Below are positions 32,856-44,887 of a stretch of 64,000 nt of DNA, in pieces (within the stretch, counting starts at the first letter, position 1; the number at the start of each line of letters is the position of its first letter). Location of the stretch: contig BCKQ01000003.1 in the NCBI GenBank assembly GCA_001600695.1, positions 124,001 through 188,000 of the forward strand, given 5' to 3'. Source of the DNA: Ascoidea asiatica. Lineage: Eukaryota > Ascomycota > Saccharomycetes > Ascoideales > Ascoideaceae. The notes under the pieces are model-generated. The model was not told where the DNA came from, did no database searches, and saw nothing but the letters and a program-made list of their open reading frames with translations. Made by a program: the position numbers and the translations under genes.

Positions 32856-34085
32856 TCAAATCAATTCAGTAGAAAACATTTGAGCGTCATCTTCAATGGC
32901 TCTTTGTTCAATATCATCATCCTCACCTTTATCATTATCATTATCACTAATGTCCATTTGATTTAAATTATTGATAACTTGTTTATCATCACTCATTGTA
33001 TTATCTAATGGATAAATGGAGTTTGAGTAATATGATAATGGACTAGAAGATTTTAAAAGACTATTTGGTTTTCTATTATTATTATTATTATTATTATTAC
33101 TATTGATACCATTGAAATCAAATATTTCTCCTTTTGAAGATAATGGTTGAATATCAAGATTTGCAATTTTTGTAAAATCTCCTGGAAATACATCTGTAAC
33201 ATGAGGTGTATTTGGATTTTTAATAATTTTTTGTTTAAAAAAACATGAATTATTATTAATATTATTGTTAATATAAAACTTGTTATTTGAAAAAGTAGAA
33301 GAATTTGGTGTAATATTATTTGGAAGATTTAAAGAGGTTGAAGACTTTGATAATACTTTACCTGATATTGGTGTATAATTAGAAGGATATTTAGAAATAT
33401 TATTAGGTGTATAGTTAGGTGTATAAGTGGGTGTATAGTTAGGTGTGTAATTTGGTGTATGATTTAACATTGAATAACTAGCATAAGGATTTGAATAAAA
33501 TGCAGTATTGGTATTTTTATTTTTACTCTTATTATTTGGTATAGTTGAATTTATCTTTTTAGGTAAAGTTGGAATTGAAGCTAATTCTAAATTTATTGGA
33601 GCTGGAGGTGATTTTCTTCTTTTCTTTAAATTTTGACTAAATGAAGAAAGTTGATAATTTTTTTTATTCTTTTCATCATTAATTTTATGATTTTCATAAA
33701 TTTCATTATTGTTTATAATTCTATTTCTTTTTTGGATATTTTTTTGAATGTTTTTTTGTAAATTTTTTTGATTTTTTTCAATTGATTTTGATAAATATAA
33801 AATATTTTTCATTTCATTTGTTAATGGGGGTAAATTTGGTGATAAACATGAATTTAGATTAAGATCATTATTAAAATTGTTATTGAAATTGTTGTTAGAT
33901 GGATAGAATTGCATATTATTTGGTTTAACTTCAATGGTTTGTTTTGTGATATTGATTGAACTATTATTTAAATTTGATTGTCTAAAAATTGAATTACTAT
34001 TATTGTTATTATTATTTTTACTTTTACTTTTACTTTTACTTTTTTTTTGATGTAAATTTGAATTTGAATTTTGTGATGAAGACAT
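32856..34085 (-). CDS. Asn/Ser-rich protein of unknown function
   Basis: A 409-residue, largely disordered protein. It opens with (KS)n and Asn runs, contains QKNIQKNIQK-type repeats (about 106-119), a basic KKRRK cluster (about 154-158, a possible nuclear localisation signal), and a tandem NYTP block at about 208-228. Short segments look conserved rather than random: LPPLTNEMKNILYLSKS (about 85-101) and HVTDVFPGDF in the C-terminal half. The end is acidic (DNDNDKGEDDD). The ATG at 34083-34085 is clear. The mix of NLS-like cluster and Ser/Thr-Pro sites would suit a nuclear regulator, but I do not recognise the family. Confidence 0.7.
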   Translation of the reverse strand: MSSSQNSNSNLHQKKSKSKSKSKNNNNNNSNSIFRQSNLNNSSINITKQTIEVKPNNMQFYPSNNNFNNNFNNDLNLNSCLSPNLPPLTNEMKNILYLSKSIEKNQKNLQKNIQKNIQKRNRIINNNEIYENHKINDEKNKKNYQLSSFSQNLKKRRKSPPAPINLELASIPTLPKKINSTIPNNKSKNKNTNTAFYSNPYASYSMLNHTPNYTPNYTPTYTPNYTPNNISKYPSNYTPISGKVLSKSSTSLNLPNNITPNSSTFSNNKFYINNNINNNSCFFKQKIIKNPNTPHVTDVFPGDFTKIANLDIQPLSSKGEIFDFNGINSNNNNNNNNRKPNSLLKSSSPLSYYSNSIYPLDNTMSDDKQVINNLNQMDISDNDNDKGEDDDIEQRAIEDDAQMFSTELI

Positions 34086-35483
34086 TTTTAATTATATTTA
34101 TATTATATTTATATTATATTGAAAAGATTAATTAATGAAGTAATGAATATTAAAGAAATTTCTAAATATTCAATTCGTATTTGAATCTGAAATGCTATAC
34201 AGTTTGATACAAGTTCAAACAATTTAATACAAATAAAACAATAGATTTTATTACAATTTAGGTAATTTTAATGTTAATCAGAAAAACAGGTAATCAGATA
34301 ATTAAATAAGAAAAAAAGATAAAATAAATAAAAAAAATAAATAATCATAATAAAGAATAAAACTTATTAGGAAATAATAGTTTTTTAAGTAAATAAAGTA
34401 AATTTAATGATGATAAAATGGGTAAAAGTTAAATTGAATTTCATATAATTATTTGAAGATATGAAACTTTAGATAATTAATAAGCTTGAGAAGTGTAAAT
34501 CAAACAATTAGTAAACCAATTGAGTAATAATTGTGCTGAAATATTGATAGTTGATTGTTTCATTATTATTTTCACTTTCTTACGCCTAGTGAATAAAGTT
34601 GAATTCTATTCAATTCAATTCACTTTTACAATAACAATCCTTGTGAAAATTCACTGCAAATTAAAAATAATTCCCAAAGAAGAGTGCAAAATAAATCATT
34701 TTCGGTTATTTTAGAAAAAAAAAAAAAGATCCCCTTTGAAAATTAGTCTATTTTATTCTTTCTTAACCTGGCTATTCAAGTCAAATACTTTATTTTAGCT
34801 TATTTCAATTACATTCAATTCAATTTCATTTCTCTTCCAGGTTTTTCTCCTTTTTTGGGGCTCTTTCTGAAACAATTTTCTTACAATTTTCTTACAATTT
34901 TTTAACAATTTTTCACTCTTTGATTTTTTTTCGTGTTTTTGTTTCAGAATTCAGCTCTAATTCTGTGCACCGCCACGTATTGCCTTTACGAGACAGCTGC
35001 TATTGCGTCCCGCCAATCAGCGCTGATCATTCCGCGGAGTAACCGTTGCCCAGACACTGCATACTGCACACCGCTGCAAATAAAACAGGAGGTCCGCTTG
35101 GCTGACAAAAAATTATATCACGTGAAAAATTTGTTTGTGGCTGTGCTATTTTATTTTAGTCCCAAAAAATAAATCCTAGCATTAACTGTGATTTGTCTTA
35201 AAATATGTTTGAAATAAAATTGAAGTTCGAAACCCGACCAGTTCCGACCACTTACCCTCGGATACATTTCCCAAAACAGCAAAACTGTTTTTTTAAAAGG
35301 GATCCAAATAACTGGTGTCTCTTTTTTCTCTGATTTTAAGCCTTATTTATTTATAAATGACTAAATAATTCTTAAGAAGTTTAGATATGGAAATTAAAAT
35401 TAAAACCATAAATAATTATACAATATTGTTCTATTTCACAATAATATTCTCGGGTCTAGTGTCTAGTGTCTAGTATCTAGTAT
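34086..35483. other. upstream region of the unknown gene, 3' of the mannosyltransferase
   Basis: About 1.4 kb. A-rich for the first 850 bp; a GC-richer island at about 34950-35125 has CCAATCAGC (CCAAT at 35013-35017) and CACGTG (35119-35124). A second small GC patch is near 35225-35260. No gene seen. Confidence 0.5.
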
Positions 35484-35488
35484 CTAGT
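35454..35488. repeat. 7-bp tandem repeat (RTCTAGT x5) overlapping a stop codon
   Basis: Three GTCTAGT and two ATCTAGT units in a row. The TAG stop of the mannosyltransferase (35484-35486, minus strand) lies inside the last unit, so the repeat forms the start of its 3' UTR. Confidence 0.9.
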
Positions 35489-37844
35489 TTTCTAATTCAT
35501 CAACTGTGGATTCCAAGAATGAGAGCTGATCTAAGATTTCTTTACAAACTTCTTCATGTGTGAAGCCATCAAAAGTTTCAATATTTATCTTTAATTCACA
35601 TACTAAAAAATGCATACTTTTCCATTGAACTAATTCAAAATCATATCCAATTCTTTTTGCCATTCCAGGTCCATAAAGTCGAATTCTATTTCCATTCTCA
35701 TCAATTATTTTACCACTTGTTTTTAATTCAATTGGATTTAATTTAGGAAAATTTGCATGGACGAATAAAATTCTTGGTGATTTTTTAGTTAATTCAAATG
35801 AATTTATATTTGCTTTCAAATTCTCTTTTATTGGTAATTTATTTTCATTTATTTCTTTGTTTTTATTTAGTTCTTCATTAGCTTCTTCAAATGATTTAAA
35901 TAATTTTTTAGAATTTTTTAAAATATTTAAATTACTTGTTAAAATATTATAATCTTCAACTGGATCATATTGTCCCATTCCAGTTCCAACAAATTCTCTA
36001 TTAATATCAAAATGTCCAAATGCATTTAAAAATTTATTAACTTGATAATATGGTTTCATTAAAACAACTGCTGCTGCTAAAAATGTTTCTTTATCTCCTT
36101 CTCCATCTGATCCTTGAGAAAATAATGGATAATAAAAATCTGGTCCATAAATATTATAATATAATGATAAAAATAATGTTTTTAATTGATTTTTTTTACT
36201 AATCATTAATTGTCCAGATTCAGTTGTTGGATCTGGAATTGTACCTAATCTATCATGTAAAGGTATATCATTAATATTATTTTCTTCATTTAAAATCCCA
36301 CTTTCATAAATTCCATAATTATGATATCCATATCTAACTCTTTTATTACTTAATTCAATACCTGCAATTTTATAATAATATGGTGATGTTGCTCTTTTCC
36401 AAAAATCTGGCCAACAAATTAATCCTGTTGATAAAAATGGTTCATTTTCAAATAAATAATCTGGTGAATGAACAGGAATATTATCTGAATCTAAAAGTAA
36501 AACATTTTCAAATGATGATACTAATAATGCTAAAACTTTATATTGATATCCAAAAAATTCAAAATTATCTGTAACATTTTTACCTAAAATATGAGGTAAT
36601 AATATACATCTTGCATTTAATGCAGGAAATATTCTACCACATAAATCAATTTCATATTCTTCTAAAGTTGGTATTATAACTTCAATTGGTAATTTTGATC
36701 CAATAGATCTTAAAGATTTTATACTTAATAATGTTAACCAATTAAATTTTCCACCACCAACATAAACAATTCCATTACCCTTATATAAATCTTTAATATT
36801 TAAATTTTTTTTAAAATTGATATTATCTTTTTTATCATTATTATCATTCTCATAACTATTATCATTATTACTGTCATTGTCCTTATCATTATCATTATTG
36901 TTATTATTATTAATATTTAAATTAATATCAGGTAAATTTTTAACAACATTTGAATGAGATTTTATTAATTGTTTTAATTCAAATTCATTTAAATCTAAAA
37001 ATTGACTTAAATATTCTTCAGTTAATAATGGAGTTTTACTTTCTTTGCCTACATCATAACCTGCATGATAAATTCTATCATTTGTTTTATATCTTGTTAA
37101 TGGATCAATTTTTGGATTTGAATTATAAATTAGATTAAATACATTTTCAAAAAGTTCTTGTAAATTTTTTAATCTTGAACCACTTAAATCAAAATCAGTT
37201 ATTGTTGTTGCTAGTTTATATTTTTCAAAATTTATATTTTTTTCAGTTTTTGTATTTGTATTTGAAAAAGATTCTGAATTTGATTCTTGATTTTCTTGAT
37301 TTTCTTGTTTTTGTTGATTTAAGTTATTTGATGATTTATTATCATCTTCGTCATTATTACTACTATCATTGTGATCAATTTTATTGTCATTTTTTCTGTC
37401 ATTATTATTGATCTCATCAATGTTTTCATTATTATTAATATTATTGTTACGATCATGATGATCATTATTTTGAATATCTTTCAATTGTTTATGATAATTG
37501 AAATAATTATCTTTTATATTATTGATTTGATTATTACTTTTGGATTTAGTTATCTGATTTTGATTCTGTATATTATCTTCATTATTATCTATATTATTCT
37601 GATTATTTAAATCATTTTCATTAATTATATCATTTTGATTTTGTTGAATTGAATTTACACTTTGTTTAATATCGTTTATATTTGTATCTTTATCTAAATC
37701 TAAGGTTGATCTTGAATTTGAGAAAGTATACTGATAATTATAAATTATCAATAAAAAGAATAAAAAAAATACTATAATTGGAATGTTTTTTAAGTTTTTA
37801 TTAAATCTTTTAAATCTTGAGTGATAAACTTTTATACTGAACAT
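35484..37844 (-). CDS. Golgi alpha-1,2-mannosyltransferase, MNN2 family (GT71)
   Basis: A 786-residue type II membrane protein. A short cytosolic tail is followed by one transmembrane anchor (about 21-40, IPIIVFFLFFLLIIYNYQYT). A luminal stem extremely rich in Asn/Asp/Gln (about 50-200) follows, then the catalytic part from about 205. Family blocks are GNGIVYVGGGKFNWLTLLSIK (about 356-376) and the DxD-type NVLLLDSDNIPVHSP (DSD at 452-454). Others are ICWPDFWKRATSPYYY and ESGQLMISKK. Mnn2/Mnn5-type enzymes add alpha-1,2-mannose branches to N-glycan outer chains in the Golgi. A second Asn/Asp run (about 309-340) interrupts the domain edge. Which paralogue it is cannot be decided. Confidence 0.85.
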   Translation of the reverse strand: MFSIKVYHSRFKRFNKNLKNIPIIVFFLFFLLIIYNYQYTFSNSRSTLDLDKDTNINDIKQSVNSIQQNQNDIINENDLNNQNNIDNNEDNIQNQNQITKSKSNNQINNIKDNYFNYHKQLKDIQNNDHHDRNNNINNNENIDEINNNDRKNDNKIDHNDSSNNDEDDNKSSNNLNQQKQENQENQESNSESFSNTNTKTEKNINFEKYKLATTITDFDLSGSRLKNLQELFENVFNLIYNSNPKIDPLTRYKTNDRIYHAGYDVGKESKTPLLTEEYLSQFLDLNEFELKQLIKSHSNVVKNLPDINLNINNNNNNDNDKDNDSNNDNSYENDNNDKKDNINFKKNLNIKDLYKGNGIVYVGGGKFNWLTLLSIKSLRSIGSKLPIEVIIPTLEEYEIDLCGRIFPALNARCILLPHILGKNVTDNFEFFGYQYKVLALLVSSFENVLLLDSDNIPVHSPDYLFENEPFLSTGLICWPDFWKRATSPYYYKIAGIELSNKRVRYGYHNYGIYESGILNEENNINDIPLHDRLGTIPDPTTESGQLMISKKNQLKTLFLSLYYNIYGPDFYYPLFSQGSDGEGDKETFLAAAVVLMKPYYQVNKFLNAFGHFDINREFVGTGMGQYDPVEDYNILTSNLNILKNSKKLFKSFEEANEELNKNKEINENKLPIKENLKANINSFELTKKSPRILFVHANFPKLNPIELKTSGKIIDENGNRIRLYGPGMAKRIGYDFELVQWKSMHFLVCELKINIETFDGFTHEEVCKEILDQLSFLESTVDELEN

Positions 37845-38089
37845 TTTAATTTTGTAATTTGTTTCTTTTAATTAAAGTTTTTAAATGAAATGAAATTTAA
37901 TCTTCAATAATAATAAACTTCAGATAACATGAATATATTCATTGTATGAATGTAGATGAATTTTATCAATTTTATCAACTTTATCATAACTGATTTTTTA
38001 CCTTCTTTTGTAAAAATACAGTAAATTCAGCACCAATTCATTCAAATCAACTGAAAACAACTAAGACCACAAACGTTATGTAATCATGG

Positions 38090-38660
38090 CTGGTAAAGAG
38101 GCGCGGTTAATAGACATTAGTGGCGAATGGAAAGGCTGCTAACAGTGGCTGGTTGAATATATTTAGGACAAACATGGCGGGGCAAAAGCGGTAAGTCTTG
38201 TCATGAGAGTCTGACCTAAATCTTTAAAATAGGAGCAAAAATATCCGCGCACGGATTCATTTATTTGTCTGCCATAGACGCCTTAATAATTTGGTAATTG
38301 CGCGCATGTCAAGCTTGCTGCGCATTTGCGCCGGCAGAGTAAAATGTTGAATAACAGCGTGGGTGTGTTCTGCGTGCGGAGACCCTCTATTGCGTGTCAT
38401 TTTCAAAGTCTCTCTCTATCTGCATGATGCACCTAGAAGTAAGCAGGTGTCGGTAGCTACCACCTCTTGCTAACTCCAAATCCGGTTTTTTATGCTGTTA
38501 TTAGTCACATGCCCTTGGGTCGTTGCCCGGATAAATGGGTGTGGCGCATTTCCCCCTGCCTCGTAGGGGTGGTATTCAGAACTAGCTTTTCTGTTGAGAG
38601 CAGTGGTAGCAGCAGCGGAGTTAAGAACACTGCCAAAGGAGAGTTTGCACAGATAAACAA
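38090..38660. promoter_or_regulatory. GC-richer island upstream of the mannosyltransferase
   Basis: About 570 bp with words such as GGCGCGG, GTGGCTGG, GGCGGGGC and GTCACATG. Overlapping short frames on both strands lack conserved features. Position 250-820 bp upstream of the ATG fits an upstream activating region; that role is inference. Confidence 0.4.
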
Positions 38661-41658
38661 ACAAACATAAAAACAAACAAACTCAAGGACAGTGCATCAG
38701 AGAAGAAGATAGGAAAGAAAGATCCCAACCAACAGAGCAGAAAATATCAATTAAGAGATCAATGAAGAGAACAATAAAACAGCCATAAATTCATAATCAA
38801 CAATAACAAAACAATTAAGAGAACAATAAAGATAATAAAGATTAGAAAGTTTGTCTTTGTTTAAGTTTTACAAAACTGTTAGTTTGTAGGACTAGACTGC
38901 TGTAGAGAAGAATCCTTTTATGATTCAAACAACCTCAACTTCTTATTTGTAGTTGAGACCAAAGTTGGCAAAGTTAAAAAAGCATTACATTCCTCCAATA
39001 ATTTATAAACTTGGAACTCACTTTATAACGTTTATCTCAATAAACGAGTGTCAGTAAAAGAATTCAGTTAAAGAAAGATTAAAAGAAGATGATGAATTTG
39101 CTGTTATTATGGTGTTTGTAGCGTTATTTTTTTTTTTCAATATTTGTAATAAGTGAGTAACAAAATAACCAAAAATATCTTTATTATTCAGAATTTGGTA
39201 GTAAATCCATGATTGGATTTATGATTCACTACTGAATGAAATTTTTACATAGGTGAGATGATTCAAATCAATGAAAAAATAAGACTTTAGTCTAAGAAAT
39301 GCTAGTAGTATTAGTTCATTTTCGAGATTTGATCAAAGATTATCATTATTTCAAGTACAGTAATATATTGATATGCTTTATAGATGTATTTCAGTATTGT
39401 TGGAAAGTATCTAAATATAATTCAAAGATTTTTTCCAAAAAAGAATCATCTACGGCAAACGAAACTTATAAAAAAGATTTGTTACAATAAATGATAAAAT
39501 AAACTTGTTTATCTTTTTTTATTCCCTAAGCCAAATATATATATATATATATTATGAAAATCAATCTATTTCAAACTAGAATTTGGTTGATCATTATAAT
39601 ATTCTAATATTTCATTATTATTAGTTACTGATGATTTTATTTCTTAACTCATAACATTTGTTACAATAAGTTTTATCCGATTTTGAACACGAAAACTGAA
39701 TATTGTTCAAACTATTTTTTTTATTTTATCCAATATTAATTAATAATATTTTCTGAACAATTAAGTTTCTTTGATATATTAAAGTCATTCATAAATAAAA
39801 GCAGCCCATTGAGTAAAAAAAAAATAAAATTTTTCAAACTAACTGATATTGATTGATTCACTCGCCCAAATTTGTCCTAATTAATTAATTGTAACTGTGA
39901 CTATGAATGTAATTAGAATTTTGATTAGGATTGTCGTTTTAACATACTGTATATTATATTGATAATTTAATGTAAGTAACCATTATCTAATGTACATTAT
40001 GATTCAAAAAAAAAATAAATTCAATAAATTGTTCATTAATTTGGCAATCTTTTAACTTTTCTTATCTGAATTTGTAAAATTGTACAAAAAAAAATTAAAA
40101 TAAAAATTGGTTAAAATTGTTGTATCTTTGATACAAAACTTTGAATGTAAAGTACGTTAAAGTAAGCCCAGAAAAAATATTATAAATTTATTTACCAAAT
40201 ATCATTAAACCTCAAATTCAATAACCATTTTAAAGTAATATGTTGCAATGAATTGAAAAAAATATTTTCATCAAAAAATTCACAAGTAAATAAAAGTGGG
40301 CGAATATAATTTATTATATAGTACAGTAAAGTACTGTAGTTGAATTTCAACTGATAAATAATGAAGGATATTTACCGAAGCTTACATTTTATCAGAATCA
40401 TAGGCAGAAGATGTAATTTCTACATAAAACAATACCAATTGAAGTATCACTTTAAAGCCAGTTCTTAAAAATAAATATACTGTATAAAATGTTTGGCAGG
40501 CAAAATTAATTAAAATTGCAAATAAAACAACTAAAAGAGTCTCTTGGGAATTTATTTCTTTCCTTTTGGTCTTGATCATCAAAGACCAAATAACACTAAA
40601 ATCAATGAAATATCAATTAAATAAAACTCTTACACTCCTTCAATAGTTTTTTGATAATCGAGTCAAACTTCAAGGGTATTTCAAAATGTTAGCAAAGCTT
40701 GTAATGAACAATTTACTAACTTTAAGCATTGAACATTGAACATTGAGTGTATGTTACACTGAATGGATTCTGGATAAATAGTGGTAAGCAAATTTTATTT
40801 TTAAATCAAACAGACTCTAATTGAATTTCTCTCCTTTTACTCTCCTTTTTTTAATTTTTATTTTCTTTCTTCTCCTTTGATTCAAATATTTGTCACTGAA
40901 AAAGTACAGTTGTCTCCTTTGTATTGTTTTTTACTTGAAAGTGGTTGAATTGACTAGCTTGAATATGGTCAAATTCAGTTTAAAGCTACTACTTCTTAGA
41001 CCATTGTCTCAGCATCATTCGACATTTTATTTGGTTGGCTTAATAATAATCTAAATGATTATGATATTATTACTGAAATATGAATTATTGTATAAAGAAA
41101 CTAATTGAATAAAAAAAATTACTGAATTTATTTGGTTAAATTTGATTTTGCAAGTGAAAATTTGGATTGGAGTTGCACTTTTACGAGCATCGCAGCATCT
41201 GCATTCCATCGAAAATCTCACTAGAAAATATTAAATAATAAATATTATTTAGAGAATAAATCTCAGCAAATCTTATGAAATTATATTACTGTATGAAAGT
41301 ATTATGTAGAGTAATTATGTAGAATAATTATGTAGAGTTACTAGGTAGAATACAAATACTGTAATGATGATGGAGACCCATATCTGAATAACCAAGAAAG
41401 GAGTTTCAATTAGATTTCAAAAGAACACTTAAAAGCTTTAGTGGGTGATCAAATTTATAGATAATTGATTAATTAATTCACATTCAATAATAATCGAAAC
41501 AATTCAATACTCTTCAGTCCAAGACAAAAATAAAGCTAAATGATAAATGCAAATCAATCATGTTCAATTATATCCAATTAATCCAATAATCAGTGATTCC
41601 TTTGCAGTTCCAACTTTACGAATGCCTTCATTAAATTTAGTTTAACGAAATGAATTCC

Positions 41659-41713
41659 AAATCGATTCTAAATGTATTTCAAATGTATTTCAAATATATT
41701 CCAAATCTATTTT
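41659..41713. repeat. 11-bp tandem repeat (AAATGTATTTC) x5
   Basis: Five contiguous 11-bp units of the form AAATNTATTYC, two of them identical. It lies about 1.3 kb upstream of the DIP5-type gene. Confidence 0.8.
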
Positions 41714-43015
41714 AATATCACACCAATATTACTGTGTTATTTGACTAATCTTAGACGAATTGCAAGATTGAAATATAGACCAATGATTGCATTTGCCATT
41801 TGCAAAAAGAAAAAAATGGTTTGATTTCACTCACAAAAGAAAATAAATAAATTTAAAATTCACACTCAGAAAATACCCAACGTTAAAATAAAAAATTGAA
41901 TTTACAGTCAATTACACTCACTTCACACTCACTTTACAATCTCTTTACAATCAAATTGCAGGTAAATATTCAAATACAATTATAATTATAATTCAGTTGA
42001 CAACCACTCCCAAAAAGCAATATAAAGTCCTCCAAGATCCTATCAGACAACTTCACTAAATTCCTGCATAGAGTCTGTAGGTCTAAATTTATTTCATTTT
42101 ATTTTATTAAATCTTTCAGAATTCTTGGAGAATAACAAATAAAGGCTAACACTAAAAATATTAATACGTTCAAGTACGTTATCCAGTAACAAAATAATAT
42201 TTCACTTTCTTTTGAATACTTTTTTCAACAAAGTTGTCGATACAAGACTCAGTTAGGCCTATATATAAATCAAAACTCATGAGAAATATAAAATAATACA
42301 ATCCTATACTTAGAATTAAATAGCCTTGTAACTCATGTTGTAGCATTCTAATTCAATTCTATTCACTTTCATTCAATCTAATTCAATTTCATTCACTTCT
42401 ATTCAATTTCATTTAACTTTGTTCAACTTTACCCAACTCAAATAATTAGAATCAAAAACCAAAATATCAAACAAAGATTTGAAAAAAAAATCTAAACATT
42501 TTATTTACCATAAGTGTCATATTTATTTTGTCTTGAATTGACACTTTTAAAATAATATATATTAACTGATTTATCTTCATTTTCTTTTTTTCTTATATAT
42601 TTGTTGATTACTCCACTTTTTTTTCATTAATTTTTTTCTTTAATTCAATTCAATTTTGATAATTTCCAATTTTTTGTTTCCTAAATTTTCAATTGAATTC
42701 AGAAATATCTGTAATTATAATTTATACTATTTTTTTTTATATAATTTTCATTTTCGTATCAGTTTTTATATCAATTTTCATATCAATTTTTATATTGAAT
42801 AATTTTTATTTTCATATATATTTCATATTGCTTTATATTCTTACTTTCTTTTATCTAAAAGTATATTTAACTGAATCCAATTAATCAATCTTTTATATTT
42901 TTAGTTTCAATCTCAAATCTTATCTTAGTTCAAATAAAAAAAAAAGTAAAAAAGTTCAAATACAATTTGAAAATATATAATAATAAAACTCAATTAAAAT
43001 ATAATAAATAGAATA

Positions 43016-44887
43016 ATGGATCATCGTAAAGAACTTGATAGAAGTGATAATCAATCAATTAATCTAAACAGAAGAAATTCATTTAATTCCTTTTACAATG
43101 CTCCAGGTACTGGTTTTAATATTTCGGATGAAGAGTCTGAAGAAGCTCCTTCCAAAGGAAAAATATTAATGGAACAATCATCTGCTTCAACTACAAACAA
43201 TACTACAACTGCTCATAATAGTAATGATGATAATGATGCAAATTCTGTGAATACTTCTTCAACTGCTTCAACTTTATATAGACAAGTTTCTTATGAATTA
43301 CATCAAGTAACTTCTCATCAGCATTTAGCTTTAGCTCAAGGTCATCAATTAATTCATCAACTTAAATTTTATGATTTAGCTGCTTTGACTTTTAGTTGTC
43401 AAATTGGTAGTGGTATTACTATAACAATTGGTTCTGGTTTAAAAACTGGTGGACCAGGTGCTTTATTTGTTTGTTATTTGATTATGGCTTCGATTTGTTA
43501 TATTGTATTATCTAGTTTATGTGAAATGGCTACATATATTCCTTTACCAGATGGATTTTCTGGTTATGGTTCAAGATATGTTGATAGAGCTTTTGGTTTT
43601 GCAACTGGTTATGCTTATTTTTTTAAATATGTTATTCTTGCTCCTTCTCAAATGAGTGCTGCATCTGCTGCCATTCAGTATTGGATATCAAAGGATAAAG
43701 TCAATCCTGCTGTTTGGATTGCAATATTTTTTATTTTTGATGTTGGTTCAAATTTTGTTGGTATAAATAATTATGCAACTATTGTAAAAGTTTTTGCATC
43801 CATTAAAATAGTTGTTCTCATAGGTTTAGCTCTTTTTTCTTTTATTCTTGCAATGGGTGGAGGACCAAATCATGATAGAACTGGGTTTAGATATTGGATA
43901 GAACCTGGAGCTTTTGCTGAATATAAGTCTTTTCAAGGAAGTGGTGGACAGCTTGCTTCTTTTCTTGCAACTTTGTTACCTTCAATTTATTCTTTAATTG
44001 GGTTAGAAGTTTATGGTATTGCATTGGGAGAGACTGCTTCTCCAATCAGAGAAAATATTCATAAAGCTCATAAAATAATATATCGTACTATTTTACCTTT
44101 ATATGTTTTATTGGTTTTCTTTTTAGGAATGATTATTCCTTATAATGATGCTGCTCTAATAAAAGGTGTAAGTTCAGGTTCTTCAAATGCTGCTTCTTCT
44201 GCTTTTGTTATCGCTATCAAAAATGCTGGTATTCCTGTTTTACCACATATTATAAATGCATCAATTTTAATTTTTGTCTTTTCAGCTTCTAATTCTGAAC
44301 TTTTCACTGCAATTCGTACTTTATATGGGTTATCTGTATCTGGATTGGCTCCTTCAATTTTTTCAAAAACAAATAAAAGACATATTCCTTTATATTCATT
44401 AGGATTTTGTTCTTCTTTTGGTTTATTAGGTTTTATGAATGCTAATACTTCTTCAAAAGCAATTTTTGGTTATTTTGTTAATGTTGTTACAGTTTTCGGG
44501 TTAATTGCTTGGGGAAGCATCTTGCTTTCTCATATTAGATTCACAAAGGCTATAGCTATTCAAGGTATAGAAAGAAAAAGTCAAGTTTATTATAAAGCTT
44601 TTGGTGTTCCATATTTACAATATTTTGGACTTGCAGTTGTTATACTCTTAATATTGATTAAAAATTATACAGTTTTCTTAGATTATGCTGATAGTGGAAC
44701 CTTTGATTATAAAACATTCATTTCTGGTTATATTGGAATTCCAATTTTTATTGGATTTTATTTTGGTTACAAATTTTATCATGGAACTGAAATTATTCCA
44801 TTAGAGGATATAGATTTATTCTTTTATAAAGAAATTATTGATGCCGAAGATGAAGCTTATATGAGAGATCACAAATCTGATGCATAA
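43016..44887 (+). CDS. DIP5: dicarboxylic amino-acid permease, DIP5-like
   Basis: A 623-residue permease of the yeast amino-acid transporter family. A hydrophilic N-terminal tail of about 120 residues (Ser/Thr/Asp-rich, His/Gln-rich near the end) precedes about 12 membrane segments. Early family motifs are IGSGITITIGSGLKTGGPG and LPDGFSGYGSRYVDRAFGF. Strong DIP5-type blocks are GGGPNHDRTGFRYW, AFVIAIKNAGI with PHIINASILIFVFSASNSEL, FNYFVNVV-like GYFVNVVTVFG, and FDYKTFISGYIGIP. Dip5 takes up Glu and Asp (and other amino acids) at the plasma membrane; its tail carries ubiquitination and arrestin signals in S. cerevisiae. Substrate specificity is inferred. It is convergent with RPT6. Confidence 0.85.
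   Translation: MDHRKELDRSDNQSINLNRRNSFNSFYNAPGTGFNISDEESEEAPSKGKILMEQSSASTTNNTTTAHNSNDDNDANSVNTSSTASTLYRQVSYELHQVTSHQHLALAQGHQLIHQLKFYDLAALTFSCQIGSGITITIGSGLKTGGPGALFVCYLIMASICYIVLSSLCEMATYIPLPDGFSGYGSRYVDRAFGFATGYAYFFKYVILAPSQMSAASAAIQYWISKDKVNPAVWIAIFFIFDVGSNFVGINNYATIVKVFASIKIVVLIGLALFSFILAMGGGPNHDRTGFRYWIEPGAFAEYKSFQGSGGQLASFLATLLPSIYSLIGLEVYGIALGETASPIRENIHKAHKIIYRTILPLYVLLVFFLGMIIPYNDAALIKGVSSGSSNAASSAFVIAIKNAGIPVLPHIINASILIFVFSASNSELFTAIRTLYGLSVSGLAPSIFSKTNKRHIPLYSLGFCSSFGLLGFMNANTSSKAIFGYFVNVVTVFGLIAWGSILLSHIRFTKAIAIQGIERKSQVYYKAFGVPYLQYFGLAVVILLILIKNYTVFLDYADSGTFDYKTFISGYIGIPIFIGFYFGYKFYHGTEIIPLEDIDLFFYKEIIDAEDEAYMRDHKSDA

Larger units (their letters stand above)
37845..43015. other. 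5.2-kb gene-free span between divergent mannosyltransferase and DIP5-type genes
   Basis: A GC-richer island (about 38090-38660) lies near the mannosyltransferase start. The rest to 43015 is AT-rich, with (TA)n near 39536-39553, seven TACAGTA/TACTGTA words between 39356 and 41363, and an 11-bp repeat at 41659. ORFs of 62-68 codons (for example 39299-39490 and 40382-40582) have no recognisable features. This is far longer than typical yeast promoters. Confidence 0.5.

Noticed and set aside
38505-38512. GTCACATG, matching a CDEI centromere element
   Set aside because: No AT-rich CDEII of suitable length followed by a CDEIII-like sequence lies next to it; probably a bHLH-type site.
40382-40582. 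66-codon hydrophobic ORF in the 5.2-kb span
   Set aside because: It could encode a small membrane peptide, but hydrophobic frames are expected from T-rich DNA and no supporting context was found.
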